Positions 7,478 to 13,887 of a stretch of 15,678 nucleotides of DNA are shown here, piece by piece. The stretch is taken from the NCBI RefSeq assembly GCF_014672695.1, contig NZ_CP053923.1:2328450-2344127 (forward strand), written 5' to 3'. Every line of letters starts with the position of its first letter. Position 1 is the stretch's first letter. The notes below the pieces were generated by a model. It saw only the letters and a program-made list of their open reading frames with translations, searched no databases and was not told the origin of the DNA. The stretch comes from Defluviicoccus vanus (GTDB lineage Bacteria; Pseudomonadota; Alphaproteobacteria; Rhodospirillales; Defluviicoccaceae). The position numbers were made by a program, and so were the translations under genes.

Positions 7478-7490
7478 ACACGCGCTACGA

Positions 7491-7578
7491 GGGCTGTAGC
7501 CCGTCATGGAGCGAAGCGGAATGGGGGACCAAGCGCGGCGGGGAGCCCTGGATTTTTCCGGTGCTCCATCCGGCCTAC
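7491..7578. repeat. REP-like palindromic block right of the IS1111-type element
   Basis: It opens with a small perfect hairpin (gggct-gt-agccc, 7491-7502). A larger imperfect palindrome follows: gtag...atggagc (7496-7512) mirrors gctccat...ctac (7563-7578), with a perfect 7-bp core. The stretch ggagcgaagcgg (7509-7520) carries the same gcgaagcg core as the palindromes to the left of the element. No gene is visible in 7478-7648. Confidence 0.55.
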
Positions 7579-7588
7579 GCTTTCTATC

Positions 7589-7608
7589 CAATAACGCGCA
7601 TGTTATTG
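7589..7608. promoter_or_regulatory. Operator-like inverted repeat upstream of the lipoprotein genes
   Basis: caataac (7589-7595) and gttattg (7602-7608) form a perfect 7-bp inverted repeat with a 6-nt spacer, 40 nt before the lipoprotein ATG, in an AT-rich stretch (7585-7640) that contrasts with the GC-rich surroundings. The size and placement suit a dimeric regulator site overlapping a promoter. No convincing -35/-10 pair was assigned. Confidence 0.4.
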
Positions 7609-7648
7609 TCTGTCATTTGCGCTAATAAGAATTTTCCTAGGATGCCGC

Positions 7649-8374
7649 ATGACGTCGTTGACTTACGTGCTCGCCGGATGCGCATGCCTAGCCCTGAGCG
7701 GTTGCGCGAATCCGCCGGTCACTATGAACTGTGCCACCTTCGGGGCGTCATCGACGGAACGCGAGCCGGAGAGGGTCGACCTAGCCACATTCTCCGTCAT
7801 GCCTCCAGCGTCGAATGGCATCGAGTGGTGTACGGCCATCCATGACGCGGAGAGCGTTGCGTTCTTCACCTCGCCAGTGATGGGCCAGACTTTCGCCACT
7901 CGCCCGGATGATCGGGTGTTACTGGATACGGTCTTCCTCGGTGTTCTGACACTCGTCACGGCAAAGCCCCTCGAGTCCCAGAGCGACCTGGAAGCGTTCG
8001 CCAGGCAGTGGGTCGGCAACGGAATGTACCAGCACTACGACGCTGCTTACGGCCTTCCGATCGCCGATCTCGCTGCGGCGGACGCCCGCTACCGGACGCT
8101 GAGCAGCAGTGTCGCGCCCGCCCCCTCTCGGATCGAACAGTGCGTCGAATACAGTCGCGTTGGCACGGAGCACAATGATTCTGCTCCCGAACGCGGTGTG
8201 CTTGAACAGCACGACCGAGGGATTCTCTGCCGTCTGCCGTCGAAAGCGAACATGCTGGTGCTGGCTGGACTGAGCGAACGTTTCCTGCAGGGCGCACCGG
8301 TAGACCCGACCTTCTTCGACCACCTCGACAAGGAGTTCAACACGCCGTTCTCCGCATCCCTGCGATTCAGGTGA
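7649..8374 (+). CDS. Putative lipoprotein of unknown function
   Basis: A 241-residue exported protein. The N-terminus has a hydrophobic h-region and a lipobox, LSGC, with the modified Cys at residue 19; an earlier LAGC at 8-11 also fits the pattern but leaves a very short leader. The mature part has no transmembrane segment and contains several further Cys residues. I do not recognise a domain. The ATG follows AGGA by 8 nt. It is 39 nt upstream of a second lipoprotein gene in the same direction, so the two probably form an operon, possibly controlled from the palindrome at 7589-7608. The interval lies between insertion sequences and a toxin-antitoxin pair, which suggests accessory DNA. Confidence 0.7.
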   Translation: MTSLTYVLAGCACLALSGCANPPVTMNCATFGASSTEREPERVDLATFSVMPPASNGIEWCTAIHDAESVAFFTSPVMGQTFATRPDDRVLLDTVFLGVLTLVTAKPLESQSDLEAFARQWVGNGMYQHYDAAYGLPIADLAAADARYRTLSSSVAPAPSRIEQCVEYSRVGTEHNDSAPERGVLEQHDRGILCRLPSKANMLVLAGLSERFLQGAPVDPTFFDHLDKEFNTPFSASLRFR

Positions 8375-8413
8375 GGCGAGAAAAACGCGCAGGTTTTCGA
8401 CTGCGAGTCGCAA

Positions 8414-9253
8414 ATGGTGTCTGCGATGTCTGTAATACGTTTCGTAGATCTCTGCTTCATCGTGCTCTTGATGAGCAGCTGCGTTCCCATTCCGACGCCA
8501 TCTCTCATCAAAGACCAGACGACTCCACCAGCACGGTCACCTCTCGCTGCCAATGAACCAATCCTTCTTATCGAGAATGATACGTCATCAACACTAACAA
8601 ATAAGGCACCTATATTTGCCGGAATCCCAAAGCAGATCGATTTGACACACTGCGTTGCAAAGAAACTTGCTCAGGATGTTCCGCCAGTGACCGTACTATT
8701 TCCAAGTTCTTTTAAAGAGAGCCGGCGCGCCATGTTACAGTCGGGGGCAGATGTATTACGCAATGTGGCGCTCGTGCCTGAACTACAGAAGCAGCTGTCG
8801 ACCCTGCGGGTTCGATACGTCGTCGAAATAAGGATCGTCGATTTTAACGCCAACATCCGGCTGCCTCTTCATCCGATCATTCTGCCGGCAGGCGTTTGGT
8901 GGGAGGAAGATGAAGTTTCCATCATGGCTGATGTCGTCGATTTATCAATGCTGGAAGATGTTGAACCGACAAGGACAACCGTTTATGGAGAGGTCTTGTT
9001 GATTCAGTGGGTATTTGGCGTTTTATTCTATCCGATGCTCGAAACATGGTCCTGCAAAGCCATTTCTGAGCAACTGCATCAGTTCCTGACCACCGAAAGA
9101 TCGTCACAGGACTCATCAGCGGCGGTAGCGCCGGACTACAACGCTTGGCGCAGGGAATGGTTACAAAAAGCCGCGGACAACGGAGATACGGAGGCAAGAG
9201 GGGCGTTGGATAAGCTGCTGTTAGAGCACGGCGATGGGGTGAAGTCACCCTAG
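8414..9253 (+). CDS. Putative lipoprotein with C-terminal Sel1-like repeat
   Basis: A 279-residue protein with a hydrophobic leader and a lipobox-like LMSSC (Cys23 from this start). An in-frame ATG at 8426 gives a neater leader and may be the true start; neither has a strong ribosome-binding site. The middle (LRVRYVVEIRIVDFNAN, then WWEEDEVSIMADVVDLSM, then WSCKAISEQLHQFL) resembles a loosely defined group of lipoproteins with an 'LRYVVxV' core and a trailing Sel1 repeat. The tail WLQKAADNGDTEARGALD fits one Sel1-like repeat. The gene is much poorer in GC than its neighbours (25 of 60 bases in 8581-8640), a sign of recent acquisition. Function unknown. Confidence 0.65.
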   Translation: MVSAMSVIRFVDLCFIVLLMSSCVPIPTPSLIKDQTTPPARSPLAANEPILLIENDTSSTLTNKAPIFAGIPKQIDLTHCVAKKLAQDVPPVTVLFPSSFKESRRAMLQSGADVLRNVALVPELQKQLSTLRVRYVVEIRIVDFNANIRLPLHPIILPAGVWWEEDEVSIMADVVDLSMLEDVEPTRTTVYGEVLLIQWVFGVLFYPMLETWSCKAISEQLHQFLTTERSSQDSSAAVAPDYNAWRREWLQKAADNGDTEARGALDKLLLEHGDGVKSP

Positions 9254-9364
9254 CAAGTTACGTGCGTCAAGTTCAGCCCGCCCTACCGCGTCCGCTCACC
9301 TCCGTCAACAGACGCAATTTGGAAACAGAGTGGGCAATTTGCGACGTCCGCTTCTGGCGATGTT

Positions 9365-9595
9365 CTACGCGACGTGTTGCATGCGGTTGGCGAAATCCTG
9401 GCCAGACGTTGCCGGCGGCAGAGGCTTGTTGTCCGCCTTGTACAGCGCGATGGTCTCCTCAACGATTTCGCAAAGCTCTGAAAAAACCTGACGTTCGTCG
9501 TCACCGTGACAACCGCCGTAAAGCAATCCGGGCGCACTGCCGACGTAACAGTTATCTTCTTCGGACCATTCGACAAGCTTGGCATACTGCGCTAT
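9365..9595 (-). CDS. hicB: HicB-like antitoxin, start codon missing or non-canonical
   Basis: The - strand frame downstream of hicA encodes a clear HicB-type antitoxin: AQYAKLVEWSEEDNCYVG, then LLYGGCHGDDERQVFSE, LCEIVEETIALYKADNK, and a tail TSGQDFANRMQHVA. The HicB fold binds and inactivates the partner toxin. The frame is bounded upstream by a TGA, and between that stop and the conserved core there is no ATG, GTG or TTG; the only candidate is an ATA at 9593-9595, which overlaps the hicA TAG. The next TTG lies well inside the domain. So it is either started at ATA, made by frameshift from hicA, or broken by a point change. No separate DNA-binding domain is visible in the 76 residues. Confidence 0.7.
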   Translation of the reverse strand: MAQYAKLVEWSEEDNCYVGSAPGLLYGGCHGDDERQVFSELCEIVEETIALYKADNKPLPPATSGQDFANRMQHVA

Positions 9596-9795
9596 CTTTC
9601 ACTTCTGCTCTCCCGAATGGCATGCCGCAAAGCGCGAACCTGGTACTGCTTAGCATTGTCGCCGAGGCCGCCGGAAATTGTCAGCGGTCGGCTGCACCAT
9701 TCATGCACGAAATTGCGGTGGCTGCCCTTACTGCCGCGGTTGACGAAGCCGGCTTTCTCCAACTCCGCAATGAGGTCGCGAACCTTGACCGGCAA
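9592..9795 (-). CDS. hicA: HicA-family mRNA interferase toxin
   Basis: A 67-residue protein with the HicA fold: VKVRDLIAELEKAGF forms the first helix, then GSKGSHRNFVHE with the conserved GSH (24-26; His26 is the presumed catalytic residue), then PLTISGGLGDNAKQYQ and a basic C-terminal helix, VRALRHAI. HicA toxins cleave mRNA when not bound by HicB. The only usable start is a TTG at 9793-9795, in frame with an upstream TAG; a weak purine-rich stretch precedes it. A weak start would keep toxin output low. It is followed directly by the hicB frame, as expected for a hicAB operon. Confidence 0.8.
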   Translation of the reverse strand: MPVKVRDLIAELEKAGFVNRGSKGSHRNFVHEWCSRPLTISGGLGDNAKQYQVRALRHAIRESRSER

Positions 9796-10141
9796 CCGCC
9801 TGCAATCCTACCGAGCGTTCTCACCAGCAAGATACCGTTCACAGTTTCCAACGCAAGGCCTGCCGCAACGACGTTGGCAGCGTCTCCATTGGTGCTGACT
9901 GCGGCGGTTCCGGCGTCCGCTTTTCGATGCTGGCAATCGTCGCACTTGGCGAGAATCAACTCTACCTCAAACAGGAACTCTCCCAGCGAAATTCAACCTG
10001 ACCCACTACCCCCGCCGGCTCTTCCTTGCCGGCATGCGTGGCGGGCGGTATCGTGCGGGAGGGGTAGTCCTATCGAGGACGCCCCGCACCAAGCCAATTC
10101 TGGCACTAATCAATCATTGGGTAGGGAGCCCGGGGGAAACG
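9796..10141. other. Non-coding region between hicA and the hydratase gene
   Basis: These 346 bases hold the presumed divergent promoters of hicAB (-) and the hydratase (+). A short - strand frame (about 92 codons from 9959) enters hicA in another frame and has no recognisable domain. ctacccc (10006-10012) mirrors ggggtag (10061-10067) and encloses two gccggc copies, which could form a long hairpin. No convincing promoter hexamers, RNA gene or repeat family was recognised. Confidence 0.35.
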
Positions 10142-10582
10142 ATGAAGGACCTGATGCAGGAGCTGCACGGACTCTATTTCGAGGACCTGAAAGAAGGCAT
10201 GTCGGCCTCGTTCGGCAAGACGGTCACCGATGCCGATATTTGTCTGTTCGCCGGTCTCTCCGGTGACACCAATCCTGTCCACCTGAACGATGCCTTCGCC
10301 AAGGAGACGATGTTCAAGGGGCGCATCGCCCACGGCATGTTCGGCGCGTCACTGATTTCCGCCGTCTTCGGTACCAAGATGCCCGGGCCCGGCTGCATCT
10401 ATGTCAGCCAAACGCTGAAGTTCAAGGCGCCGGTCAAGGCAGGCGATACGATGATTGCCCGTGTTACCGTCAAATCACTGAACGAAAAGAAGAAGTTTGT
10501 CGAATTCGACACCGTCGTCCTCGTCGGCGACAAGAAGGTGATCGAGGGCGAGGCGACGCTGATGGTGCCGGCGCGCGGCTGA
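10142..10582 (+). CDS. MaoC-like (R)-specific enoyl-CoA hydratase, PhaJ type
   Basis: A 146-residue single hot-dog-fold protein. The hydratase-2 motif is clear: FAGLSGDTNPVHLND carries the catalytic Asp42 and His47, followed by GRIAHGMFGASLIS. These enzymes hydrate trans-2-enoyl-CoA to (R)-3-hydroxyacyl-CoA, feeding fatty-acid intermediates into polyhydroxyalkanoate synthesis. The closest fit by length and motif is the PhaJ/MaoC group; a role in another CoA pathway is possible. The frame extends 36 codons upstream, but I choose the ATG at 10142 because GGGGGAAA lies just ahead and the protein then begins where the family does. The stop is 12 nt before hemF, suggesting a shared transcript. Confidence 0.85.
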   Translation: MKDLMQELHGLYFEDLKEGMSASFGKTVTDADICLFAGLSGDTNPVHLNDAFAKETMFKGRIAHGMFGASLISAVFGTKMPGPGCIYVSQTLKFKAPVKAGDTMIARVTVKSLNEKKKFVEFDTVVLVGDKKVIEGEATLMVPARG

Positions 10583-10594
10583 TCACAGGAGCCG

Positions 10595-11443
10595 GTGCCG
10601 GCGTTGATGCCGGAACACCCGCTGCAAGGCGAGGCTGCCCGCTGGTTCGACAGCCTGCGCGACCGGCTGGTCGCCGGCTTCGAGGCGATCGAAGATGAAC
10701 GGCCGGGCGACACTCCGCCCGGCCGGTTCGTTCGTACACCCTGGTCGCGGCCGGGTGGCGGCGGCGGGGTGATGGCGATCCTCAAGGGCCGGGTGCTCGA
10801 GAAGGCCGGTGTCAACGTTTCCGTCGTCGAGGGCGAGTTCTCGTCCGAATTCCGCGGCCGCATTCCCGGCGCCACCGATGATCCCCGCTTCTGGGCCGCC
10901 GGGGTCTCGGTCGTCGTCCACCCGTGCTCACCGCACGTCCCGGCGGCGCATATGAACACGCGGATGATCGTCACCACCCGCGCCTGGTTCGGTGGTGGCG
11001 CCGACCTGACGCCGGTATTCGCCGATGCCGATGACACCGCCGCTTTCCACCGTGCACTCAAGAGCGCTTGCGACGCGGCCGATCCCGGCTACCACCCCCG
11101 GTTCAAGACCTGGTGCGACGAGTACTTCTTTCTGCCGCACCGGCGGGAGGCGAGAGGCGTCGGCGGCATCTTCTTCGATGAGTTGAACAGTGGCGACGCG
11201 GCTGCCGACTTCGGCTTCGTCCGCGGCGTCGGCCTCGCCTTTCTCGACGTTTACCCGCAACTGATCCGCCGCCACATGCATCGTCCATGGACAGCAGACG
11301 AGCGACGGGCACAGCTAATCAAGCGCGGCCGCTATGTGGAGTTCAACCTCCTTTACGACCGCGGGACGCTGTTCGGGCTGAAAACCGGCGGCAACCCGGA
11401 AGCGGTGCTGATGTCGCTGCCGCCGGAGGTGGCTTGGCCCTGA
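10595..11443 (+). CDS. hemF: Oxygen-dependent coproporphyrinogen III oxidase
   Basis: A 282-residue cytosolic enzyme of haem synthesis that uses O2 to decarboxylate coproporphyrinogen III to protoporphyrinogen IX. Family signatures run the whole length: SRPGGGGGVMAIL (51-63), HMNTRMIVTT (119-128), WFGGGADLTP (131-140), HPRFKTWCDEYFFLPHR (167-183), RGVGGIFFDEL (187-197), RYVEFNLLYDRGTLFGLKTG (246-265) and LMSLPP (272-277). The length is normal. The GTG at 10595 is only 4 nt after AGGA, so the ATG at 10607 is a reasonable alternative start; both leave the domain complete. It probably shares a transcript with the hydratase just upstream. Use of HemF implies growth with oxygen. Confidence 0.95.
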   Translation: MPALMPEHPLQGEAARWFDSLRDRLVAGFEAIEDERPGDTPPGRFVRTPWSRPGGGGGVMAILKGRVLEKAGVNVSVVEGEFSSEFRGRIPGATDDPRFWAAGVSVVVHPCSPHVPAAHMNTRMIVTTRAWFGGGADLTPVFADADDTAAFHRALKSACDAADPGYHPRFKTWCDEYFFLPHRREARGVGGIFFDELNSGDAAADFGFVRGVGLAFLDVYPQLIRRHMHRPWTADERRAQLIKRGRYVEFNLLYDRGTLFGLKTGGNPEAVLMSLPPEVAWP

Positions 11444-11508
11444 AGCTACGGCCCGGCCTTGATGCTGTGGCCTGATGTGGCGCACAGACGAAAGACTATC
11501 CAGCGATG

Positions 11509-11529
11509 CGTCCGGGGTGAGCCCGGACG
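11509..11529. terminator. Hairpin between hemF and the convergent small gene
   Basis: cgtccggg (11509-11516) and cccggacg (11522-11529) form a perfect 8-bp GC-rich stem with a 5-nt loop, placed between two genes that converge. It could serve both directions, though neither side has a clear T-run. Confidence 0.45.
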
Positions 11530-11546
11530 AGTCGCCGACGCTTAGC

Positions 11547-11897
11547 CTACCACCAGACGGATGGAATTCCCTTAATGCTGCAACCGGGCGTGGTCGCGGC
11601 GTGGCTTACGGCGCAACCGAGGTCGAGACCCATCTGGATCGACCCACTCGAGCACTGTGCCGGGGTGCCCTGGAACGAGTAGCCGAAGATCGGACCGTCA
11701 CCCGAGCCGCCCTTATGCGCCCAATGCTGCGCCGTGATCGTCGTGTCGGTCATCTTGGAAGAGTCGACGCCGAACTGCTTCAGGTAAGCGGAGATTTCGG
11801 CGGAGCAGGTGGCGTCTTGCGCTTGCGCGCCAACAGTTCCACCGATCAACATCAATACCCCGGCGACGGGGGCAAGCAATGCCATCTTCATCGTCAT
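11547..11897 (-). CDS. Small exported protein with four cysteines
   Basis: A 116-residue precursor. The basic N-terminus MTMKMALLAPVAGVLML is followed by a hydrophobic core and an AQA signal-peptidase site after residue 26, giving a mature periplasmic or secreted protein of about 90 residues. The mature part has four Cys (31, 82, 95, 106), enough for two disulfides, and ends IPSVWW. I do not recognise the family. The ATG at 11895-11897 is preceded by GAGGGAG at good spacing; a second in-frame ATG is two codons further in. It stands alone and convergent with hemF, so its role cannot be inferred from neighbours. Confidence 0.75.
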   Translation of the reverse strand: MTMKMALLAPVAGVLMLIGGTVGAQAQDATCSAEISAYLKQFGVDSSKMTDTTITAQHWAHKGGSGDGPIFGYSFQGTPAQCSSGSIQMGLDLGCAVSHAATTPGCSIKGIPSVWW

Positions 11898-12084
11898 CTA
11901 ACTCCCTCTACCAGGCGCTTCCCGGAAACCTGTCTCTCTGGGATTCAGTCGTGCGCGGCCGGGCGGCCGGTAGGTGAGGTGCGTTGTCGACGACCCGTTG
12001 TGCCGCGTCGGCTCAGTATTGCAAGGCACGGCAACGCTCCGTCAAGCCTGCCAGCAGGATTGGCGCTCTGTTGCAACGGTGCTG

Positions 12085-12096
12085 TGCATATATGCA
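12085..12096. repeat. AT-centred palindrome in the gap between cca and the small exported gene
   Basis: tgcatatatgca is a perfect 12-bp palindrome. A flanking gttgca (12070-12075) mirrors the tgcaac at 12093-12098. It lies in the 295-nt non-coding gap 11898-12192, upstream of the small exported protein gene, where a regulator site is possible. No gene was found in that gap. Confidence 0.3.
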
Positions 12097-12192
12097 ACAC
12101 ACCGCGGGAGGACTCGAACGGGAGCACCGGTTGTGGATTTCTTGACCTGGCATTGTTGACGTTTGCGCCTACGACGAGCCTTTGCCCGCACG

Positions 12193-13536
12193 CTACCCAA
12201 TCAAAGCGTGTAGATGCGCGAGGCAAGCGGCGCGATCGGCGACGTAGCCACCCTCCGCCCACCACGCTTCCACCTGCGCCATCAGTCGCCCCACGTCGGG
12301 TCCGTGGGCGATTCCGGCCGCCACGGCGTCACGCCCGCGTAAGGGAAATACCTTCGCTTGCCAAGTCCGGGCGCGGTCGAGCATCACCTGCCAGTCCCGA
12401 CTGCGCGTCGATCGGCTGGCGCCTAGGTGCGCCCGTTCCGCCGCCCACGCCAGCAGTATGAGGTCGATCACCGTGGCCTTGCCGTGGCGATACAGCGCAT
12501 GCAGCAGGTTCAGCGGCGGCAACTCGGGCGCGAGCGCAAACGCCGGAACTGCTAGGGAGATCAGGCGTTCGCGCTCACGGTTGGATAGGCGGAGCCGATC
12601 ACCAAGCTGCGTTGCCCCTTCGGCGGTAGTGCTTACCACCGCTGCCAGCCGCCGGATCGCATCAACGCTGACCGTGCCGGGTGGCAGGCCCGACTGTTCT
12701 AGCCACACCAGCTGCCGTAACCGGCCGAGTTCGCTTGCCTCCGGCAGCACGTGTTCGAGCACGTGGTGCGAGCGCATCAGCGCGAAAGCATCGTTGGGAT
12801 TCGGCGCCTGCAACGTGCGCAGGATCTCGATCCGTACTCGCTCGCCCGACAGGAGCGTAACTTTGTCGGCCCATTCGCGGCAGGCGATCAGGGCGTCGGC
12901 GTCGGGCGGCTGCTTGCCATAATGGGCATAGAAACGAAAAAAACGTAGTAAGCGCAGAACATCCTCGCCAATGCGCGCGCGTGCGTCGCCGACGAAGCGG
13001 ATGCGCCCCTCGGCCAGATCCTGCAGCCCACCGAAGTAGTCGTAGACGCGACCATCCGGCGTGCACGACATGGCATTGATGGTGAAATCGCGCCGGGTGG
13101 CATCGGCGACCCAGTCGTCGGTGAAGGCGACCTTCGCCCGCCGCCCATCGGTCTCCACATCAATGCGTAGTGTAGTGATTTCGAACGGAAGTCCTTCGAC
13201 CACGGCGGTGACGGTGCCGTGGTCGATGCCGGTGGGAATCACCTTGATTGCCGCCGTGGCCAATAGCCGCATGACCGCGGCGGGCGGCAGTGCCAGCGCC
13301 AGATCGATGTCACGGACCGGCCTCTTGACGATGGCATCGCGGACGCAGCCGCCGATGAAGCGGACTTCGTTGCCCTCGACGGTCAGCGCGGCGACGACGC
13401 GTCGGCAGGCCGCCTGCGTCATCCACGGTTGTGGGGCGAGCTTGCCGAGCGGCTGTTCCCCGCTTGATCCATGCAACAGCTCGAAGACCCGCGTGTCTTC
13501 GCCGCTGCCGTCGCCAGGATGCCGCCAGACGCTCAT
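12193..13536 (-). CDS. cca: CCA-adding tRNA nucleotidyltransferase / poly(A) polymerase family
   Basis: A 447-residue class II nucleotidyltransferase that adds or repairs the 3' CCA of tRNAs. The catalytic head is clear: RFIGGCVRDAIVKRPV then RDIDLAL, with metal-binding Asp76 and Asp78. HGTVTAVVEGLPFEITTLR and ATRRDFTINAM (the conserved RRD/FTINAM segment) follow, then DYFGGLQDLAEGRIRFVG, and RIGEDVLRLLRFFRF in the tRNA-binding neck. The helical body and tail fill the rest. The N-terminus (GKLAPQPWMT) is the usual alphaproteobacterial form. The length is at the upper end of the normal range. It is the last gene of the leftward operon; no strong ribosome-binding site is visible, but its start region is duplicated (see 13531-13558). 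Confidence 0.93.
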   Translation of the reverse strand: MSVWRHPGDGSGEDTRVFELLHGSSGEQPLGKLAPQPWMTQAACRRVVAALTVEGNEVRFIGGCVRDAIVKRPVRDIDLALALPPAAVMRLLATAAIKVIPTGIDHGTVTAVVEGLPFEITTLRIDVETDGRRAKVAFTDDWVADATRRDFTINAMSCTPDGRVYDYFGGLQDLAEGRIRFVGDARARIGEDVLRLLRFFRFYAHYGKQPPDADALIACREWADKVTLLSGERVRIEILRTLQAPNPNDAFALMRSHHVLEHVLPEASELGRLRQLVWLEQSGLPPGTVSVDAIRRLAAVVSTTAEGATQLGDRLRLSNRERERLISLAVPAFALAPELPPLNLLHALYRHGKATVIDLILLAWAAERAHLGASRSTRSRDWQVMLDRARTWQAKVFPLRGRDAVAAGIAHGPDVGRLMAQVEAWWAEGGYVADRAACLAHLHALIG

Positions 13537-13558
13537 CGTTGTTCAATGCTCATCGTTG
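13531..13558 (-). repeat. Direct repeat covering the cca start codon
   Basis: gctcatcgttg occurs at 13531-13541 and again at 13548-13558, a 17-nt offset. On the - strand each copy contains caacgATGAGC. The upstream ATG opens a six-codon frame (MSIEQR) whose TGA overlaps the cca ATG as ATGA, which could couple translation into cca. Confidence 0.5.
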
Positions 13559-13590
13559 CCTACGCGGTGCAGACGTTGCAGCTGCCGGCT

Positions 13591-13887
13591 TCAGTCGCGC
13601 ACGACGCGCCCAGGAACCACCCGTCCGTCCTCGAGATGCGGCGCCACATAGCGTCCGCCGGGCGCCTCACCCGTGGTCAGGGCGGTATGGATAAGCCCGG
13701 CCGACATTAACGCCACGCCGGCGAGCACCAACCAGAACCACGGTCCCTGGGTTAGTGACGCCGGCTTCCTGGTGCCGGAGCCGTCACCCGTCGCCGCTTG
13801 CCGACAACCGGTGGCCCACCACCAGACAAGATAGACGACGGTTGGCAACAGCAGTGGCAGGAGATACTGCAGCAGGATGCGGTTCAT
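13591..13887 (-). CDS. DUF6111-like small membrane protein
   Basis: A 98-residue protein with two hydrophobic segments, ILLQYLLPLLLPTVVYLVWW (about 4-23) and FWLVLAGVALMSAGLIHTAL (about 51-70). They are joined by a polar loop and followed by a conserved-looking tail GGRYVAPHLEDGRVVPG. This layout matches the DUF6111 family found in the same cluster in other alphaproteobacteria. Function unknown. Its ATG overlaps the Nudix stop as ATGA, so it is translationally coupled; cca starts 54 nt further on. The frame is open a little further upstream, inside the Nudix gene, but the coupled ATG is the natural start. Confidence 0.8.
   Translation of the reverse strand: MNRILLQYLLPLLLPTVVYLVWWWATGCRQAATGDGSGTRKPASLTQGPWFWLVLAGVALMSAGLIHTALTTGEAPGGRYVAPHLEDGRVVPGRVVRD

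Noticed and set aside
9237..9250. Short inverted repeat gggtga/tcaccc at the end of the second lipoprotein gene
   Set aside because: The loop is only 2-4 nt, the stem overlaps the stop region, and no T-run follows; too weak to call a terminator.
9980..10070. Possible insertion-sequence remnant near ctacccc/ggggtag
   Set aside because: The hairpin and adjoining sequence looked like an element end, but there is no matching second end and no transposase fragment, so it is listed only within the non-coding gap.
9262..10266. A 334-codon open frame on the + strand
   Set aside because: It runs antisense through hicA and hicB and into the hydratase gene in another frame, has no ribosome-binding site and no recognisable domain; high GC makes such frames common.
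12101..12130. tRNA 3'-end-like sequence on the - strand (gttcgagtcc followed by tcccgcgg)
   Set aside because: The T-loop consensus is present, but the five bases before it cannot pair with the five after it, and no anticodon or D arm could be built upstream. At best it is a decayed fragment.
11475..12461. A 328-codon open frame on the + strand
   Set aside because: It covers the small exported gene and the 3' end of cca antisense, its translation is low-complexity, and it matches no family.
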